NCBI GenBank assembly: GCA_039976075.1
Contig: JBDWFY010000018.1
Span: forward strand, 186,001 to 250,000
Source: JBDWFY01 sp039976075
GTDB lineage: Bacteria; Pseudomonadota; Alphaproteobacteria; Rhizobiales; Stappiaceae
Direction of reading: 5' to 3'
Length of the DNA: 64,000 nucleotides
In this document: positions 25,086-33,493 of the stretch, piece by piece
Layout of the letters: each line of letters begins with the position of its first letter
Position numbering within the stretch: position 1 is the stretch's first letter
Position numbers and translations under genes: made by a program
Notes under the pieces: generated by a model
The model's input: the letters and a program-made list of their open reading frames with translations, nothing else
Told to the model about the DNA's origin: nothing
Database searches by the model: none

Positions 25086-26513
25086 TCAGCTGAAGTCACG
25101 CAAATCCAGATGAGTGCGCATGCGCCGCAGTCCCAGAACATTCATCCCGGTCCATGCACCGAACTCTGCGATCGCGTCGGAATAATCGCCCGGAACCAAT
25201 ACGAAATGATGTTCCAGACCATGCGCCATCACCGTCGCGACGACATCCTCCAGAGTTGCCTCCTGTCCGTCAATTGCGAACTCCTGCAACCATCCCCTGC
25301 ATCCAGTAAAACCACTGGGAGATCGACCCGACACAGTCGCCTGCATTTGGAACAGCGCTCCCGCATCGCGTGCAACACGCATCAGCGTGACCGGCCCGTC
25401 CTTGAAAACCAGATCGGAGATCGCACCATAGATTGGGCCCGCCTCTGTACCCCGACCGATCATCGGGTGGTTGATCCAGCGCGCGCCCTGATTATCGGCA
25501 AGATAAAGCGGACCACCGCCACCATGCCAGACGAGTAACTGTCCGGCATCCAGATCAGGCTCCGTCATGTCGAGCAGATAGCCCACACGCCCGGATAGTG
25601 ATTTGACTGCCAACTGCGTCACTGCTCCCAGGACATCTCCTTCGGAGGCTATCGGGATTCCATCCTTCTCTTCCAGCCATGTGAATGCGGCACCGGGATG
25701 CATACCCGGATTGTCCTGCAGCGCCGGCCAGTCACTTACAGCAAGCGCTGAATATTGCCCCTCATGCGCTATGTCTCGCAGCGCCAATGCCGCCTGAGCC
25801 GTCAAAACCATCTGATCGTCGCTGACGCCGTCAATCCGCGCAGCGTCTGCCATTAACTGGATTTCCGCATTGACCCGATCTTGCGGCAGCGCCGCCATGC
25901 GGCCAGTGAGTTCATGCATATCGTGATGTGCAACATCCACTCCCAGACGGGAGCGCAATGCATTGGTCGATATTTCCATATTGTAGAAAGTCATTGCGAG
26001 GCCGCCAACGACGGCGATGCGCGCGTTCTGCAACGATTTCGCAACACGCAGCGCTCGAAGCGTTGTCGCGAAACGCTCAGTAAAAGCGGTGCTGTCCGGC
26101 GACCCGTGATACCACTGCACGGGTCTCTTTTTCAGATCGCGAACTTGCCGGGAAATTGACATGGACATGTTCAGCGAAACAAAATTGTTCAACTGCACAT
26201 CGCCAGTCCGGACCGGTTCGGGCACCGACCAGAAGCCTGCGCGAAACGGCGAAGCAGCGACCGTGCGCGCCACATCACCCATGGTGAACCCGCCATGCAG
26301 CAGAAGAATAAAGTCAACCGCTTCACCGGCGCACAGGTCCAGTGCTTTTTGTGTGTCCCGCGCGTCCATCGGAATGTCCGGAACCACGAATAATTCGGCC
26401 TGTTCCCGGGCACACAACTTGTTCAGGGAACGATCAGTCTGGTCCCAGACATGATGCTTGTCAGGGAAGTAACTAGGCAAGGATGCCCGTATCAATCCGA
26501 TTTTCAATGACAC
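25086..26513 (-). CDS. L-fucose/L-arabinose isomerase-like protein
   Basis: A 475-residue member of the FucI/AraA-like sugar isomerase superfamily, metal-dependent aldose-ketose isomerases. The N-terminal Rossmann-like part reads KIGLIRASLPSYFPD; the C-terminal active-site region carries SEGD (E291, D293), aligned with the metal-binding acidic motif, and WHGGGGPLYL (H330) for the metal-binding His. It is shorter than E. coli FucI (591 residues) and is a divergent subgroup whose substrates are mostly unknown; FucI itself also acts on D-arabinose. It is the last gene of the 11-gene operon starting at 35536, after the SDR gene (13 bp gap). Confidence 0.82.
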   Translation of the reverse strand: MSLKIGLIRASLPSYFPDKHHVWDQTDRSLNKLCAREQAELFVVPDIPMDARDTQKALDLCAGEAVDFILLLHGGFTMGDVARTVAASPFRAGFWSVPEPVRTGDVQLNNFVSLNMSMSISRQVRDLKKRPVQWYHGSPDSTAFTERFATTLRALRVAKSLQNARIAVVGGLAMTFYNMEISTNALRSRLGVDVAHHDMHELTGRMAALPQDRVNAEIQLMADAARIDGVSDDQMVLTAQAALALRDIAHEGQYSALAVSDWPALQDNPGMHPGAAFTWLEEKDGIPIASEGDVLGAVTQLAVKSLSGRVGYLLDMTEPDLDAGQLLVWHGGGGPLYLADNQGARWINHPMIGRGTEAGPIYGAISDLVFKDGPVTLMRVARDAGALFQMQATVSGRSPSGFTGCRGWLQEFAIDGQEATLEDVVATVMAHGLEHHFVLVPGDYSDAIAEFGAWTGMNVLGLRRMRTHLDLRDFS

Positions 26514-26525
26514 TCTACGGCTCCC

Positions 26526-27287
26526 TCAAATGCGCAAATAGCCGCCATCAACGATCAATGACGTCCCCATAACATATTTTGACAAATCGGACGCCAGATA
26601 CACACACGCGTCGGCGACTTCCTCCGGTTCCCCCCACCGCCGGGCAGGAATCATGTCGAGATATCCTTCACCGGTTTCCGTGCCGATGACAGGGTCATCT
26701 TCGATGTTCATCTGGGTTCGCATAATACCGGGATTAACGTTGTTGACCCGAATGCCAAGGGGTCCCAGTTCGTCGGCAAGAGAATAGGTCAGTAATCGAA
26801 CAGCACCCTTTGAGAGATTATAGTGGGAGAACCCGCCCGTCCCGCGCATCCCGGCAATCGAGCACATGTTGATGATAACGCCCTTTTTTCGTTTCATCAT
26901 GGCTTTGGCTGCTATTTGAGATCCGAAAAAGACGCTTTTGACATTCACATCAACCATGCGATGGAAGGTTTCCTCGGTTGCTTCCAGGATTGGTTCTTTT
27001 TGTAAAATACCGGCGTTATTGACCATGATATCAAGACCGCCCCAGACTTCGGCTTCCCCGACCAGCGCTTCAAGGTCAGCGACTTTACTGACATCGCATC
27101 GAACGAATTTTGCCATTCCGGGATTTTCCGAATTGATTAGATCCGTCGTCGGCGTGCCCCCTTCGCGCGCTGTTTCATGGAGATCGGCCACGATGACTTT
27201 TGCCCCGTGCTTGACGAAGGTCTGGCAGATGGCCCGGCCGTTTCCGCTGGCCCCGCCGGTTACAATTGCAAGTTTGCCCTTCAGCAT
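26526..27287 (-). CDS. Short-chain dehydrogenase/reductase
   Basis: A 253-residue classical SDR with the cofactor motif TGGASGNGRAI (TGxxxGxG, residues 10-20), an Asp after strand 2 (VIVADLH) that favours NAD, NNAG (about residue 90), and the catalytic Ser-Tyr-Lys set (CSIAG, HYNLSKGA). It would oxidise a sugar, polyol or aldehyde-derived alcohol. It lies in the middle of the operon between the aldolase (11 bp upstream) and the isomerase (12 bp downstream); its step in the pathway is not certain. The C-terminus ends SLIVDGGYLRI, normal for the family. Confidence 0.9.
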   Translation of the reverse strand: MLKGKLAIVTGGASGNGRAICQTFVKHGAKVIVADLHETAREGGTPTTDLINSENPGMAKFVRCDVSKVADLEALVGEAEVWGGLDIMVNNAGILQKEPILEATEETFHRMVDVNVKSVFFGSQIAAKAMMKRKKGVIINMCSIAGMRGTGGFSHYNLSKGAVRLLTYSLADELGPLGIRVNNVNPGIMRTQMNIEDDPVIGTETGEGYLDMIPARRWGEPEEVADACVYLASDLSKYVMGTSLIVDGGYLRI

Positions 27288-27298
27288 ATCCAGTCCCT

Positions 27299-28195
27299 TT
27301 ACTGCAATGTTGCAATGAGGCGGTTAAGACGGGCGCGTCCAGTTTCAGCAAGCCATTCGCGCAGGCCGGTTTCTCCCGCATTTCCGAAAATCTCAACTGA
27401 ATCGGCCCAGATGGCCCGACCGCACATGAAGCCGTTGAACGAGACACCAGCCTCTTGCGCCATTTTCAGTGACGCTTCGAACCACTCAAAGGCTACACCT
27501 GCACTCAGGTAGACCAGATCGTGCCCGTTAGCCGGAGCAGCTGCATCCCTGAACGCGTTCAATGCCGCCTTTCGGCTCATGAGGGGTTCACCGAACCCTT
27601 CAACGAAATTCAGATCGACGGGAATTTCAACTTTTAGTACGTCCGCCTGAAATTTCTCATCGGCAAAGATCTCCGTGCTTCGCCGTACAAGATCTGGTTT
27701 CAACGCCGCATATTCTGCCGTTCCTGATGGTACGTCGGGGTGATAGACCAGGGGCTCCATGAGATAACGGAGATTATGGTCTCGACAGCCTTGCCCGACC
27801 GCCGCGACCACTTCCTGTTTCCGGGCATTCAATGCCGGATCGTCGTCCGGGGCGTAATACATGAAGAACTTAAGTTGACTGACACCAAGAGACCCATAGT
27901 CGGCATAAGACAGGTTCTCCGGAAGTACCGTAATGCGGTCTTCATCCGAAATATGATAGACGTCGGCCTCGTAGGCGAGCATGGGTGCGCAGTCATCGGG
28001 ATAGTGATCTATGAGATCAGCACCGCAGGCAGCGTCAACCAACACTGTACTGGCCTCTGTTCCCAGCACTTCCAAAACCGTCCGCTTGAATGTCAGCAGA
28101 TCGCCATCCATACTCCGGTTGCCTCGCGCTGTTCGAATGGCAGCTTCCAATCCGCTGCCCGCATCGACCGCAACACCGTGAATTGCGTTTTTCAT
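27299..28195 (-). CDS. Class I aldolase of the LacD/YihT family
   Basis: A 298-residue protein aligning with tagatose-1,6-bisphosphate aldolase LacD and 6-deoxy-6-sulfofructose-1-phosphate aldolase YihT: AVDAGSGLEAAIRTARG, TVLVDAACGADL, MEPLVYHPD, DVLKVEIPVD with the Schiff-base Lys188, and VYLSAGVAFEWFEASLKMAQEAGVSFNGFMCGRAIWADSV. The N-terminal AVDxRxxM signature of LacD/YihT is altered (AVDAGSGLEA), suggesting another substrate. It would cleave a ketose 1-phosphate or bisphosphate to DHAP and an aldehyde. It directly follows DhaK in the operon. Confidence 0.87.
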   Translation of the reverse strand: MKNAIHGVAVDAGSGLEAAIRTARGNRSMDGDLLTFKRTVLEVLGTEASTVLVDAACGADLIDHYPDDCAPMLAYEADVYHISDEDRITVLPENLSYADYGSLGVSQLKFFMYYAPDDDPALNARKQEVVAAVGQGCRDHNLRYLMEPLVYHPDVPSGTAEYAALKPDLVRRSTEIFADEKFQADVLKVEIPVDLNFVEGFGEPLMSRKAALNAFRDAAAPANGHDLVYLSAGVAFEWFEASLKMAQEAGVSFNGFMCGRAIWADSVEIFGNAGETGLREWLAETGRARLNRLIATLQ

Positions 28196-29209
28196 TCAAT
28201 TCTCCCCAAAAATACGGGGAAACTGCGGTGCGCCGTGAGGTGCGCGCCATAAACGCAGCATGTCCGGTGTGGGGGTGAAAAGCGAAATCGAGAACCCACC
28301 CATTTCCTGTGTGGTGGAAAAGGAACCGATCATGGGGGAAGTGGCAGTGACCTCTTTGGCGCCTAGAATACGTGCAACCTCACCATGGATCGTCAACAAC
28401 TCCATCATGGTGGTCCCTCCAGACCCGTTTATCAAGATGACGGTCGGCGTGTTGGGGGCGATGGGACCGTCTTCCAGCAACTCACCCACCATAAACTCGA
28501 CCAGTTCTCTGACCGGTCCGGTCTTTCTGCGTCCGACACCCGGTTCGCCGTGAACGCCCATTCCGATAAATACCTCATCATCGGGCAGGGAGAACATCAG
28601 TTCTCCTGTTAATGGGGAAACACCCGGCGAGACAGCAGCTCCCAGTGTGCGGGTTCTGCTGCGTACCTCTTCGCCCAACGCAACCAGTTCTTCCAGCGCC
28701 AGCCCTTCTTCAGCAGCGGCGCCGAGAATTTTGTAGATGAACATCGTACCGGCAGCACCGCGCCGCTCATCCTCCCTGCCCTTCGGAGCGGAAGAGATGT
28801 CATCATACATCAGCAGCGGGCGCACTTTCAGGCCTTCATCTTCTGCCAACATGGCCGCCGCATTGCCATTGATAACGTCACCCTCGTGCCGTGAGATCAG
28901 CAGCACCGCACCAGCATCGCCTGTCACCTCTTCAATCCCCTCCAGGATGAGATCAGCAGAGGGTGCGGCAAAGACATCGCCAACCACGTTGGCGTCGAGC
29001 AGACCCGAACCGACAAACCCCATTGCGATGGGTTCGTGTCCACAGCCGTTCCCTATCAGCAAAGCAACCTTGCCATTTCGGGTTCCAAGCTCGGTGCGAC
29101 GCACCACTCTGGGATTGTCGCCTCGCTTTACACAATGGGGATAGGCAGCAATAAACCCATCGATCATATCGTCGGGCATTCGTTCTTTCGTATTGAACAG
29201 CTTTTTCAT
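28196..29209 (-). CDS. Dihydroxyacetone kinase-like protein, K subunit
   Basis: A 337-residue DhaK subunit. Present are GNGCGHEPIAMGFVG (His58), VGDVFAAPSAD, and GMGVHGEPGVGRR with His220, which in DhaK binds the ketone carbonyl covalently as a hemiaminal. DhaK holds the ketose while DhaL supplies the nucleotide. It overlaps dhaL by 4 bp and abuts the aldolase gene. Homologs in several bacteria phosphorylate erythrulose or other small ketoses rather than dihydroxyacetone, so the substrate here should be taken as an unspecified ketose. No PTS DhaM gene is in the window. Confidence 0.92.
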   Translation of the reverse strand: MKKLFNTKERMPDDMIDGFIAAYPHCVKRGDNPRVVRRTELGTRNGKVALLIGNGCGHEPIAMGFVGSGLLDANVVGDVFAAPSADLILEGIEEVTGDAGAVLLISRHEGDVINGNAAAMLAEDEGLKVRPLLMYDDISSAPKGREDERRGAAGTMFIYKILGAAAEEGLALEELVALGEEVRSRTRTLGAAVSPGVSPLTGELMFSLPDDEVFIGMGVHGEPGVGRRKTGPVRELVEFMVGELLEDGPIAPNTPTVILINGSGGTTMMELLTIHGEVARILGAKEVTATSPMIGSFSTTQEMGGFSISLFTPTPDMLRLWRAPHGAPQFPRIFGEN

Positions 29210-29739
29210 ACGTCCTCCGACGTGACCTTTGCGAATTCATCAAGAATTTCTGCAACCGACGTTGCGCCCGCATCGACATGGCCGACGCCCGCCCCCTCGA
29301 CATATCGGGCTCTGCCGCGTCTAGCCGCCATTGCACGGGTTTCTTTACATCCCGCGCGCGCCGCGTTGGCGGCTTGCTGAGCGTTCTGGTGAGCAGACGC
29401 TGGAACAAGTGCATCGAGCATTGTTTTTTCGCCCGGCTTTGCCTGTCCGAGCTGCGATATTCTGTCTGATGACTTGCTCAAAGCAGCAGATAGCTCCGCT
29501 TCGCCCTGCAGTACCTCGTTGAGTGCACCGATCAGGGTGCTGAACAGAGAGCCGGATGCGCCACCCGCTGCCTTTCGGAAAGCTTTCGCCGGTGCATCCG
29601 GCGCATCTGCAGCAGCCCGCAATCCCTTGAGAATCGTGGTGCCGTGGTCCCCATCGCCGGTGGCTGCATCGAGCAGGTTCAACTCGCGCTCAAGGCCTTC
29701 AAATCGTTTCACCAGCGCATTGAGAAACTCGTCATTCAT
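29206..29739 (-). CDS. Dihydroxyacetone kinase-like protein, L subunit
   Basis: A 177-residue DhaL subunit that binds the adenine nucleotide and magnesium. The metal motif LLDAATGDGDHGTT (D24, D29, D31) and the C-terminal GVGHVDAGATSVAEIL are intact. It is somewhat shorter than E. coli DhaL (210 residues). It overlaps both the epimerase gene upstream and dhaK downstream by 4 bp, indicating tight cotranslation. In the PTS type DhaL keeps ADP recharged by DhaM; with no DhaM here, ATP may be used directly as in fused DhaKL kinases. Confidence 0.9.
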   Translation of the reverse strand: MNDEFLNALVKRFEGLERELNLLDAATGDGDHGTTILKGLRAAADAPDAPAKAFRKAAGGASGSLFSTLIGALNEVLQGEAELSAALSKSSDRISQLGQAKPGEKTMLDALVPASAHQNAQQAANAARAGCKETRAMAARRGRARYVEGAGVGHVDAGATSVAEILDEFAKVTSEDV

Positions 29740-30572
29740 GAAAACGTCTTTCTCATGAAAGCAAGAGAGCGGGCTGCAGCATCGGTCGCCTCTGGCTCAA
29801 TATCGCGCCAGATGTTCAAGTCCGTGCTGGCGGGGTTGCCTGCAATGACAAAAATTTCCGTCACGATCCAGCCCCTGTATTGGATGTCTCCAAGACCGCG
29901 GGTGACTTCGTCCCAGGGCACATGGCCCGACCCAGGTACACCACGATCATTGTCTGAAACGTGAAAATGAACCAGCTTGTCGCCAGTGTTGGTGATGGCT
30001 GCCTTGATGTCTTTTTCCTCAATATTCAAATGAAAAGTGTCAAGCAGAACCCCCACCCGGTCGGAACCCGATGCCCTGGCCATGGCTGTTGCTTCGGCAG
30101 CTGTATTCACAAGATCAGTTTCAAACCGGTTGATCGCCTCAATCCCAAGCGTCACGTCATGGCGCTCCAGATCGGCGCTGACAGCCGCAAACGCCTCTGC
30201 GGAGCGCGCCGCGCGTGCCGGTTTGTTTGACGGATCAAAAACACCCCACGGTGCGTAAACGACGCCTGCCAATCCGCGGGATCCCGTTTTGGCCGTTGTG
30301 GCGATTGCCCAACGTAAATACTCAATGCCCGCTGCGCGCGCTTCAGGGTCGGAAGATGTGATGTCCTTGTCGGGTGCAAGTCCGTCAGAACAGGTGATTT
30401 CCAGTCCGTGGTCACGGATGGATTTACCAAGCGCTTCAGCTTTTTCGTCACTCATTCCCAGTAGAGAAACTTCGACACCGTCAAAACCCAGATCGGCAAC
30501 GATTTTCACTATACCGGTGATCTCGTCCGTCCACCGCGCCATCCAAAGTCCGGCATGTATTCCATATTTCAT
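29736..30572 (-). CDS. D-tagatose 3-epimerase-like sugar epimerase/isomerase
   Basis: A 278-residue AP_endonuc_2-type TIM barrel resembling D-tagatose/D-psicose 3-epimerases. The metal ligands expected for this family are visible: E145 (GIEAINRFE), D178 (LLDTFHLNIEE), H204 (HFHVSDNDRGVPGSGH) and E239 (VTEIF). These enzymes epimerise free ketoses at C3. It starts 10 bp after the ABC ATPase stop and overlaps dhaL by 4 bp, so it probably supplies the correct ketose to the DhaKL kinase. Confidence 0.9.
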   Translation of the reverse strand: MKYGIHAGLWMARWTDEITGIVKIVADLGFDGVEVSLLGMSDEKAEALGKSIRDHGLEITCSDGLAPDKDITSSDPEARAAGIEYLRWAIATTAKTGSRGLAGVVYAPWGVFDPSNKPARAARSAEAFAAVSADLERHDVTLGIEAINRFETDLVNTAAEATAMARASGSDRVGVLLDTFHLNIEEKDIKAAITNTGDKLVHFHVSDNDRGVPGSGHVPWDEVTRGLGDIQYRGWIVTEIFVIAGNPASTDLNIWRDIEPEATDAAARSLAFMRKTFS

Positions 30573-30582
30573 GGTGCTTCCT

Positions 30583-31626
30583 TCATGACGTCAGCATCCA
30601 AAGTATGCCCGGGGGTAACGTAAGGGTTATCGTGTCACCGGGCGAAAGACCTTCGACATCGCTGGGGTTGGAAATAACATCGGCAACTTCCTCGCCGATC
30701 CGGACCTTGAGCCGTGTCTGGGTGCCAAGATAAATCTTGTCGGAGATTGTCGCTTCCAAACTGTTGACTGCCGATGGCTCACTGTTCAGCAACACATTTT
30801 CCGGCCTGAAAGTCAGAACGCCGTTGCCCTGGTTAGCCCCTTCAGGCAATTGCAACCGACCGAATGAGCCTTCAAAAACGGCGTCTTTGGCTGTTCCGGC
30901 AATAAAATTCTGACCGCCGAAAAATCGAGCCGTTGCTTCATCAACCGGGCGTTTATAGAAAGCTTCGGCAACGTCATATTGCTTCATGCGTCCATCAAGA
31001 ATGAGGGCGACGCGATCGGCTAGAACCACTGCCTCCTCCTGATCATGGGTCACGAAAATAGTTGTTATTCCCATTTCCTGCTGCAACGAGCGGATCAGAT
31101 CGCGCATTTCGAAGCGCAGATGCGCATCGAGATTTGAAAGGGGCTCATCCAGCAGCAAAACATTGGGTTGCACAATCAACGCTCTGGCGAGTGCCACCCG
31201 TTGCTGCTGCCCACCCGACAATGCACTTGGCTTCCGCTTTCCGAGGTCCGGAAGTTTCACCAGCTCCAACATTTCGCCAACACGGCGTTTGATTTCTTCG
31301 GGGTCCTTCTTTCTCATTTTCAGGCCGAACCCGATATTTTCGGCAACGCTCATATAGGGGAACAGGAGATAGTTCTGAAACACCATCACCACGCCCCGGT
31401 TTTCGGGTTTGTCCTTCAAGATGGATCGACCGTCGAAGGTCACGTCGCCGGACGTGGGCTCCAGCAGTCCGGCAATCATTTTCATTGTTGTGGTCTTGCC
31501 GCAGCCGGACGGGCCGAGCAGCGCTGTCAGTTCGCCGGTTGGAATTTCCAGCGACAACCGGTCAAGAGATGGTTCGCTTGCACCGGGATAAACTTTGGTC
31601 AGCTCTTTGATTGAAACGTGTGTCAA
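30583..31626 (-). CDS. ABC transporter ATP-binding protein
   Basis: A 347-residue importer ATPase of the MalK/PotA/FbpC type with Walker A GPSGCGKTTT, the Q-loop VFQNYLLFPYMSV, signature LSGGQQQRVALARAL, Walker B VLLLDEPLSNLD and the H-loop VTHDQEEAV, plus a C-terminal TOBE-like regulatory domain (about 240-345) with LTFRPENVLL. It energises the two permeases encoded just upstream (4-bp overlap with the second permease gene). Together with the YnjB-like binding protein it forms the importer of the operon. Confidence 0.93.
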   Translation of the reverse strand: MTHVSIKELTKVYPGASEPSLDRLSLEIPTGELTALLGPSGCGKTTTMKMIAGLLEPTSGDVTFDGRSILKDKPENRGVVMVFQNYLLFPYMSVAENIGFGLKMRKKDPEEIKRRVGEMLELVKLPDLGKRKPSALSGGQQQRVALARALIVQPNVLLLDEPLSNLDAHLRFEMRDLIRSLQQEMGITTIFVTHDQEEAVVLADRVALILDGRMKQYDVAEAFYKRPVDEATARFFGGQNFIAGTAKDAVFEGSFGRLQLPEGANQGNGVLTFRPENVLLNSEPSAVNSLEATISDKIYLGTQTRLKVRIGEEVADVISNPSDVEGLSPGDTITLTLPPGILWMLTS

Positions 31627-32447
31627 ATCTGTCCGAAGCCTCCGACAGCGCCGCTCCGCCCTGACAGGTGCCGAGCGGTGAGAAGAAGAATGATGATCCC
31701 CGGCAGGATGTAGATCATGCCGATGGCGCCCGTGATATCGTTCCGTCCGGAGGTGGCAAAGTTGAACAGCAGCAGCGGCAACGTCACAACGCGGCCTCCG
31801 CCGATCAGCAGTGTCAGAATGTATTGGCTCCAGGAAACCAGGAATGCAAACAGGCCGCCGACAATGATCCCCGGCATGATGGCCGGCAGTGTCACATACC
31901 AGAACGTTTTGAGGGGGGAAGCACCCAGACTGCGGGCCTGAGCTTCAAAAGAGGCATCGTAATTGGCAAAAATTCCTGCCATCACCAAAACCATGTAAGG
32001 CAGCGTCGGGACGAGATGAACGAGGATGACACCCGGTATCGAATTGTTCAGTCCCATGAAAATGAAAACTGAATGAATTCCCAGTACCACCGCAATGCCC
32101 GGCACAATGGTTGGGGCCAAAATCATCAGTTCGACAATTTCCTTGCCCCTGAATTTGTACATACCCAGCGCCCTGCCCGCCGGCACTCCCACCAGGATCG
32201 AAAGAACTGTCGCCGCGAGGGATATGCCGATCGTCAGCCACAAACTGTCCACCACGCCTGCCGTGTCCGACATTGCGTATTCCCAGGCTCTCAGCGACCA
32301 CGTCTTGGGCAGTAGGTCTGGGAAAAACCACCCTTTGGCGAAGGACCAAATCGCCAGTGGGATCAATGGCAGGATCAGCCAGGTGATGAGGACCAGGCCG
32401 GTCAGAACCCTGAAATTGCGTGTTATCAGGCTTTCGCGCGTGCTCAT
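31623..32447 (-). CDS. ABC transporter permease (binding-protein-dependent)
   Basis: A 274-residue inner-membrane permease with six hydrophobic segments and the EAA-type cytoplasmic loop (FEAQARSLGASPLKTFWYVTLPAIMPGI, about residues 165-195) that contacts the ATPase. It starts one base after the stop of the first permease gene. In E. coli the equivalent YnjC is a single fused protein; here the two halves are separate genes, as in many iron(III)/spermidine-type importers. Confidence 0.92.
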   Translation of the reverse strand: MSTRESLITRNFRVLTGLVLITWLILPLIPLAIWSFAKGWFFPDLLPKTWSLRAWEYAMSDTAGVVDSLWLTIGISLAATVLSILVGVPAGRALGMYKFRGKEIVELMILAPTIVPGIAVVLGIHSVFIFMGLNNSIPGVILVHLVPTLPYMVLVMAGIFANYDASFEAQARSLGASPLKTFWYVTLPAIMPGIIVGGLFAFLVSWSQYILTLLIGGGRVVTLPLLLFNFATSGRNDITGAIGMIYILPGIIILLLTARHLSGRSGAVGGFGQI

Positions 32448-32448
32448 G

Positions 32449-33306
32449 TCAGCCTCTTATCCTCCGGCGGGAATAGCGAATATAGACGTAGATCATGATA
32501 GCGCTCAGGATCGCGATGATGATGGCCATGGCCATCGCTTCGGGTCGTGCGGCCAGATCGACATCGGTGTATTTGCGATAGGCCAGGACCGGCAGAGCGG
32601 CGGGATAATTTGCACCGAGAAGCGCCGGAATTTCATAGGCGCCGAAGGTGAAGGCAAACACCATGACAGACGCAGAAAGGACACCGGGGAAGATAAGCGG
32701 CAACAGCACATGCCTGAACGTCTGCCATCGGCTGGCACCGAGCGACCGGGCGACGCTCTCATAGTCTTCGCCGATTGACTGCATATTGGCTAGAACGATG
32801 ACGCCGATGAACGGTATTTCTTTCCAGATATATTGCAGGATAATACCAATGGCATAGGGGTCGAATATAAGTTCAGGAAACTGGCTGGGACGGGCAATCA
32901 AGTTCCATTCAGCAGCCAACCGCGCGAAGGAACCTGATTGGGAGAACAGGTAGAGCATGCCGATCGCACCGACCAGATGCGGGACGGTCAAATTCAGTTG
33001 GAACAGGAAATTGACTATCGACCGGCCGACAAAATTTCTGCGCAACAGGAGTGCCGCTCCGATGGCCAGAATAGAAGATATGACCGTCGAGGTGAACGCG
33101 ATGTGGAAAGTCAGCAGGAATGAAAGATAAAACTCCCGGTCCGTGAACACAGATACATAAGCGCTCAGGTCCGGCTCCGTCAGGCCGATTACCGGCATGT
33201 AATTGAAACTGCGCATCAGGCCGATTGCAAGCCCGCCAAAGAACAACAGGACGATGACCGACATGGCAGGAAGCAGCAGGAGCGTTATTTTCAGTCTATC
33301 GGACAT
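32449..33306 (-). CDS. ABC transporter permease (binding-protein-dependent)
   Basis: A 285-residue inner-membrane permease with six predicted transmembrane segments and an EAA loop reading YESVARSLGASRWQTFRHVLLPLIFPGV (about residues 180-208). It pairs with the following permease. It is separated from the binding-protein gene by 187 bp holding a hairpin and a palindromic repeat, a common arrangement that lowers permease expression relative to the binding protein. Confidence 0.92.
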   Translation of the reverse strand: MSDRLKITLLLLPAMSVIVLLFFGGLAIGLMRSFNYMPVIGLTEPDLSAYVSVFTDREFYLSFLLTFHIAFTSTVISSILAIGAALLLRRNFVGRSIVNFLFQLNLTVPHLVGAIGMLYLFSQSGSFARLAAEWNLIARPSQFPELIFDPYAIGIILQYIWKEIPFIGVIVLANMQSIGEDYESVARSLGASRWQTFRHVLLPLIFPGVLSASVMVFAFTFGAYEIPALLGANYPAALPVLAYRKYTDVDLAARPEAMAMAIIIAILSAIMIYVYIRYSRRRIRG

Positions 33307-33339
33307 ACCGGTAGTGTTTCCAAACTGAGTGGCCTACGG

Positions 33340-33441
33340 CGTATCCCGAAAACGTTGAAACACTTTTCCGACAAAGATACGCGATAAATCAAAGACTTGG
33401 AGCATTTTGCGCGATCCAGCGATCGCGAAAATTGCTTTAAG
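33340..33441. repeat. Dispersed palindromic intergenic repeat, copy B
   Basis: Partner of the repeat at 3222-3325. Its 3' half folds into a long hairpin: AGCATTTTGCGCGATC pairs with GATCGCGAAAATTGCT around CAGC. It lies between the binding-protein and permease genes of the sugar operon. Confidence 0.75.
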
Positions 33442-33451
33442 CAATTTGACT

Positions 33452-33484
33452 CCCGCAGGGCATTTCCGCCCTACGGGTTTTTTT
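33452..33484. terminator. Hairpin after the binding-protein gene
   Basis: CCCGCAGGGC (33452-33461) pairs with GCCCTACGGG (33468-33477), one mismatch. The T-run follows on the plus strand, so it is a canonical terminator for plus-strand transcripts; in the minus-strand operon it starts 17 nt after the binding-protein stop and lacks a U-tract, so it may instead stabilise the upstream mRNA. Confidence 0.6.
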
Positions 33485-33493
33485 CAGCTGAAA

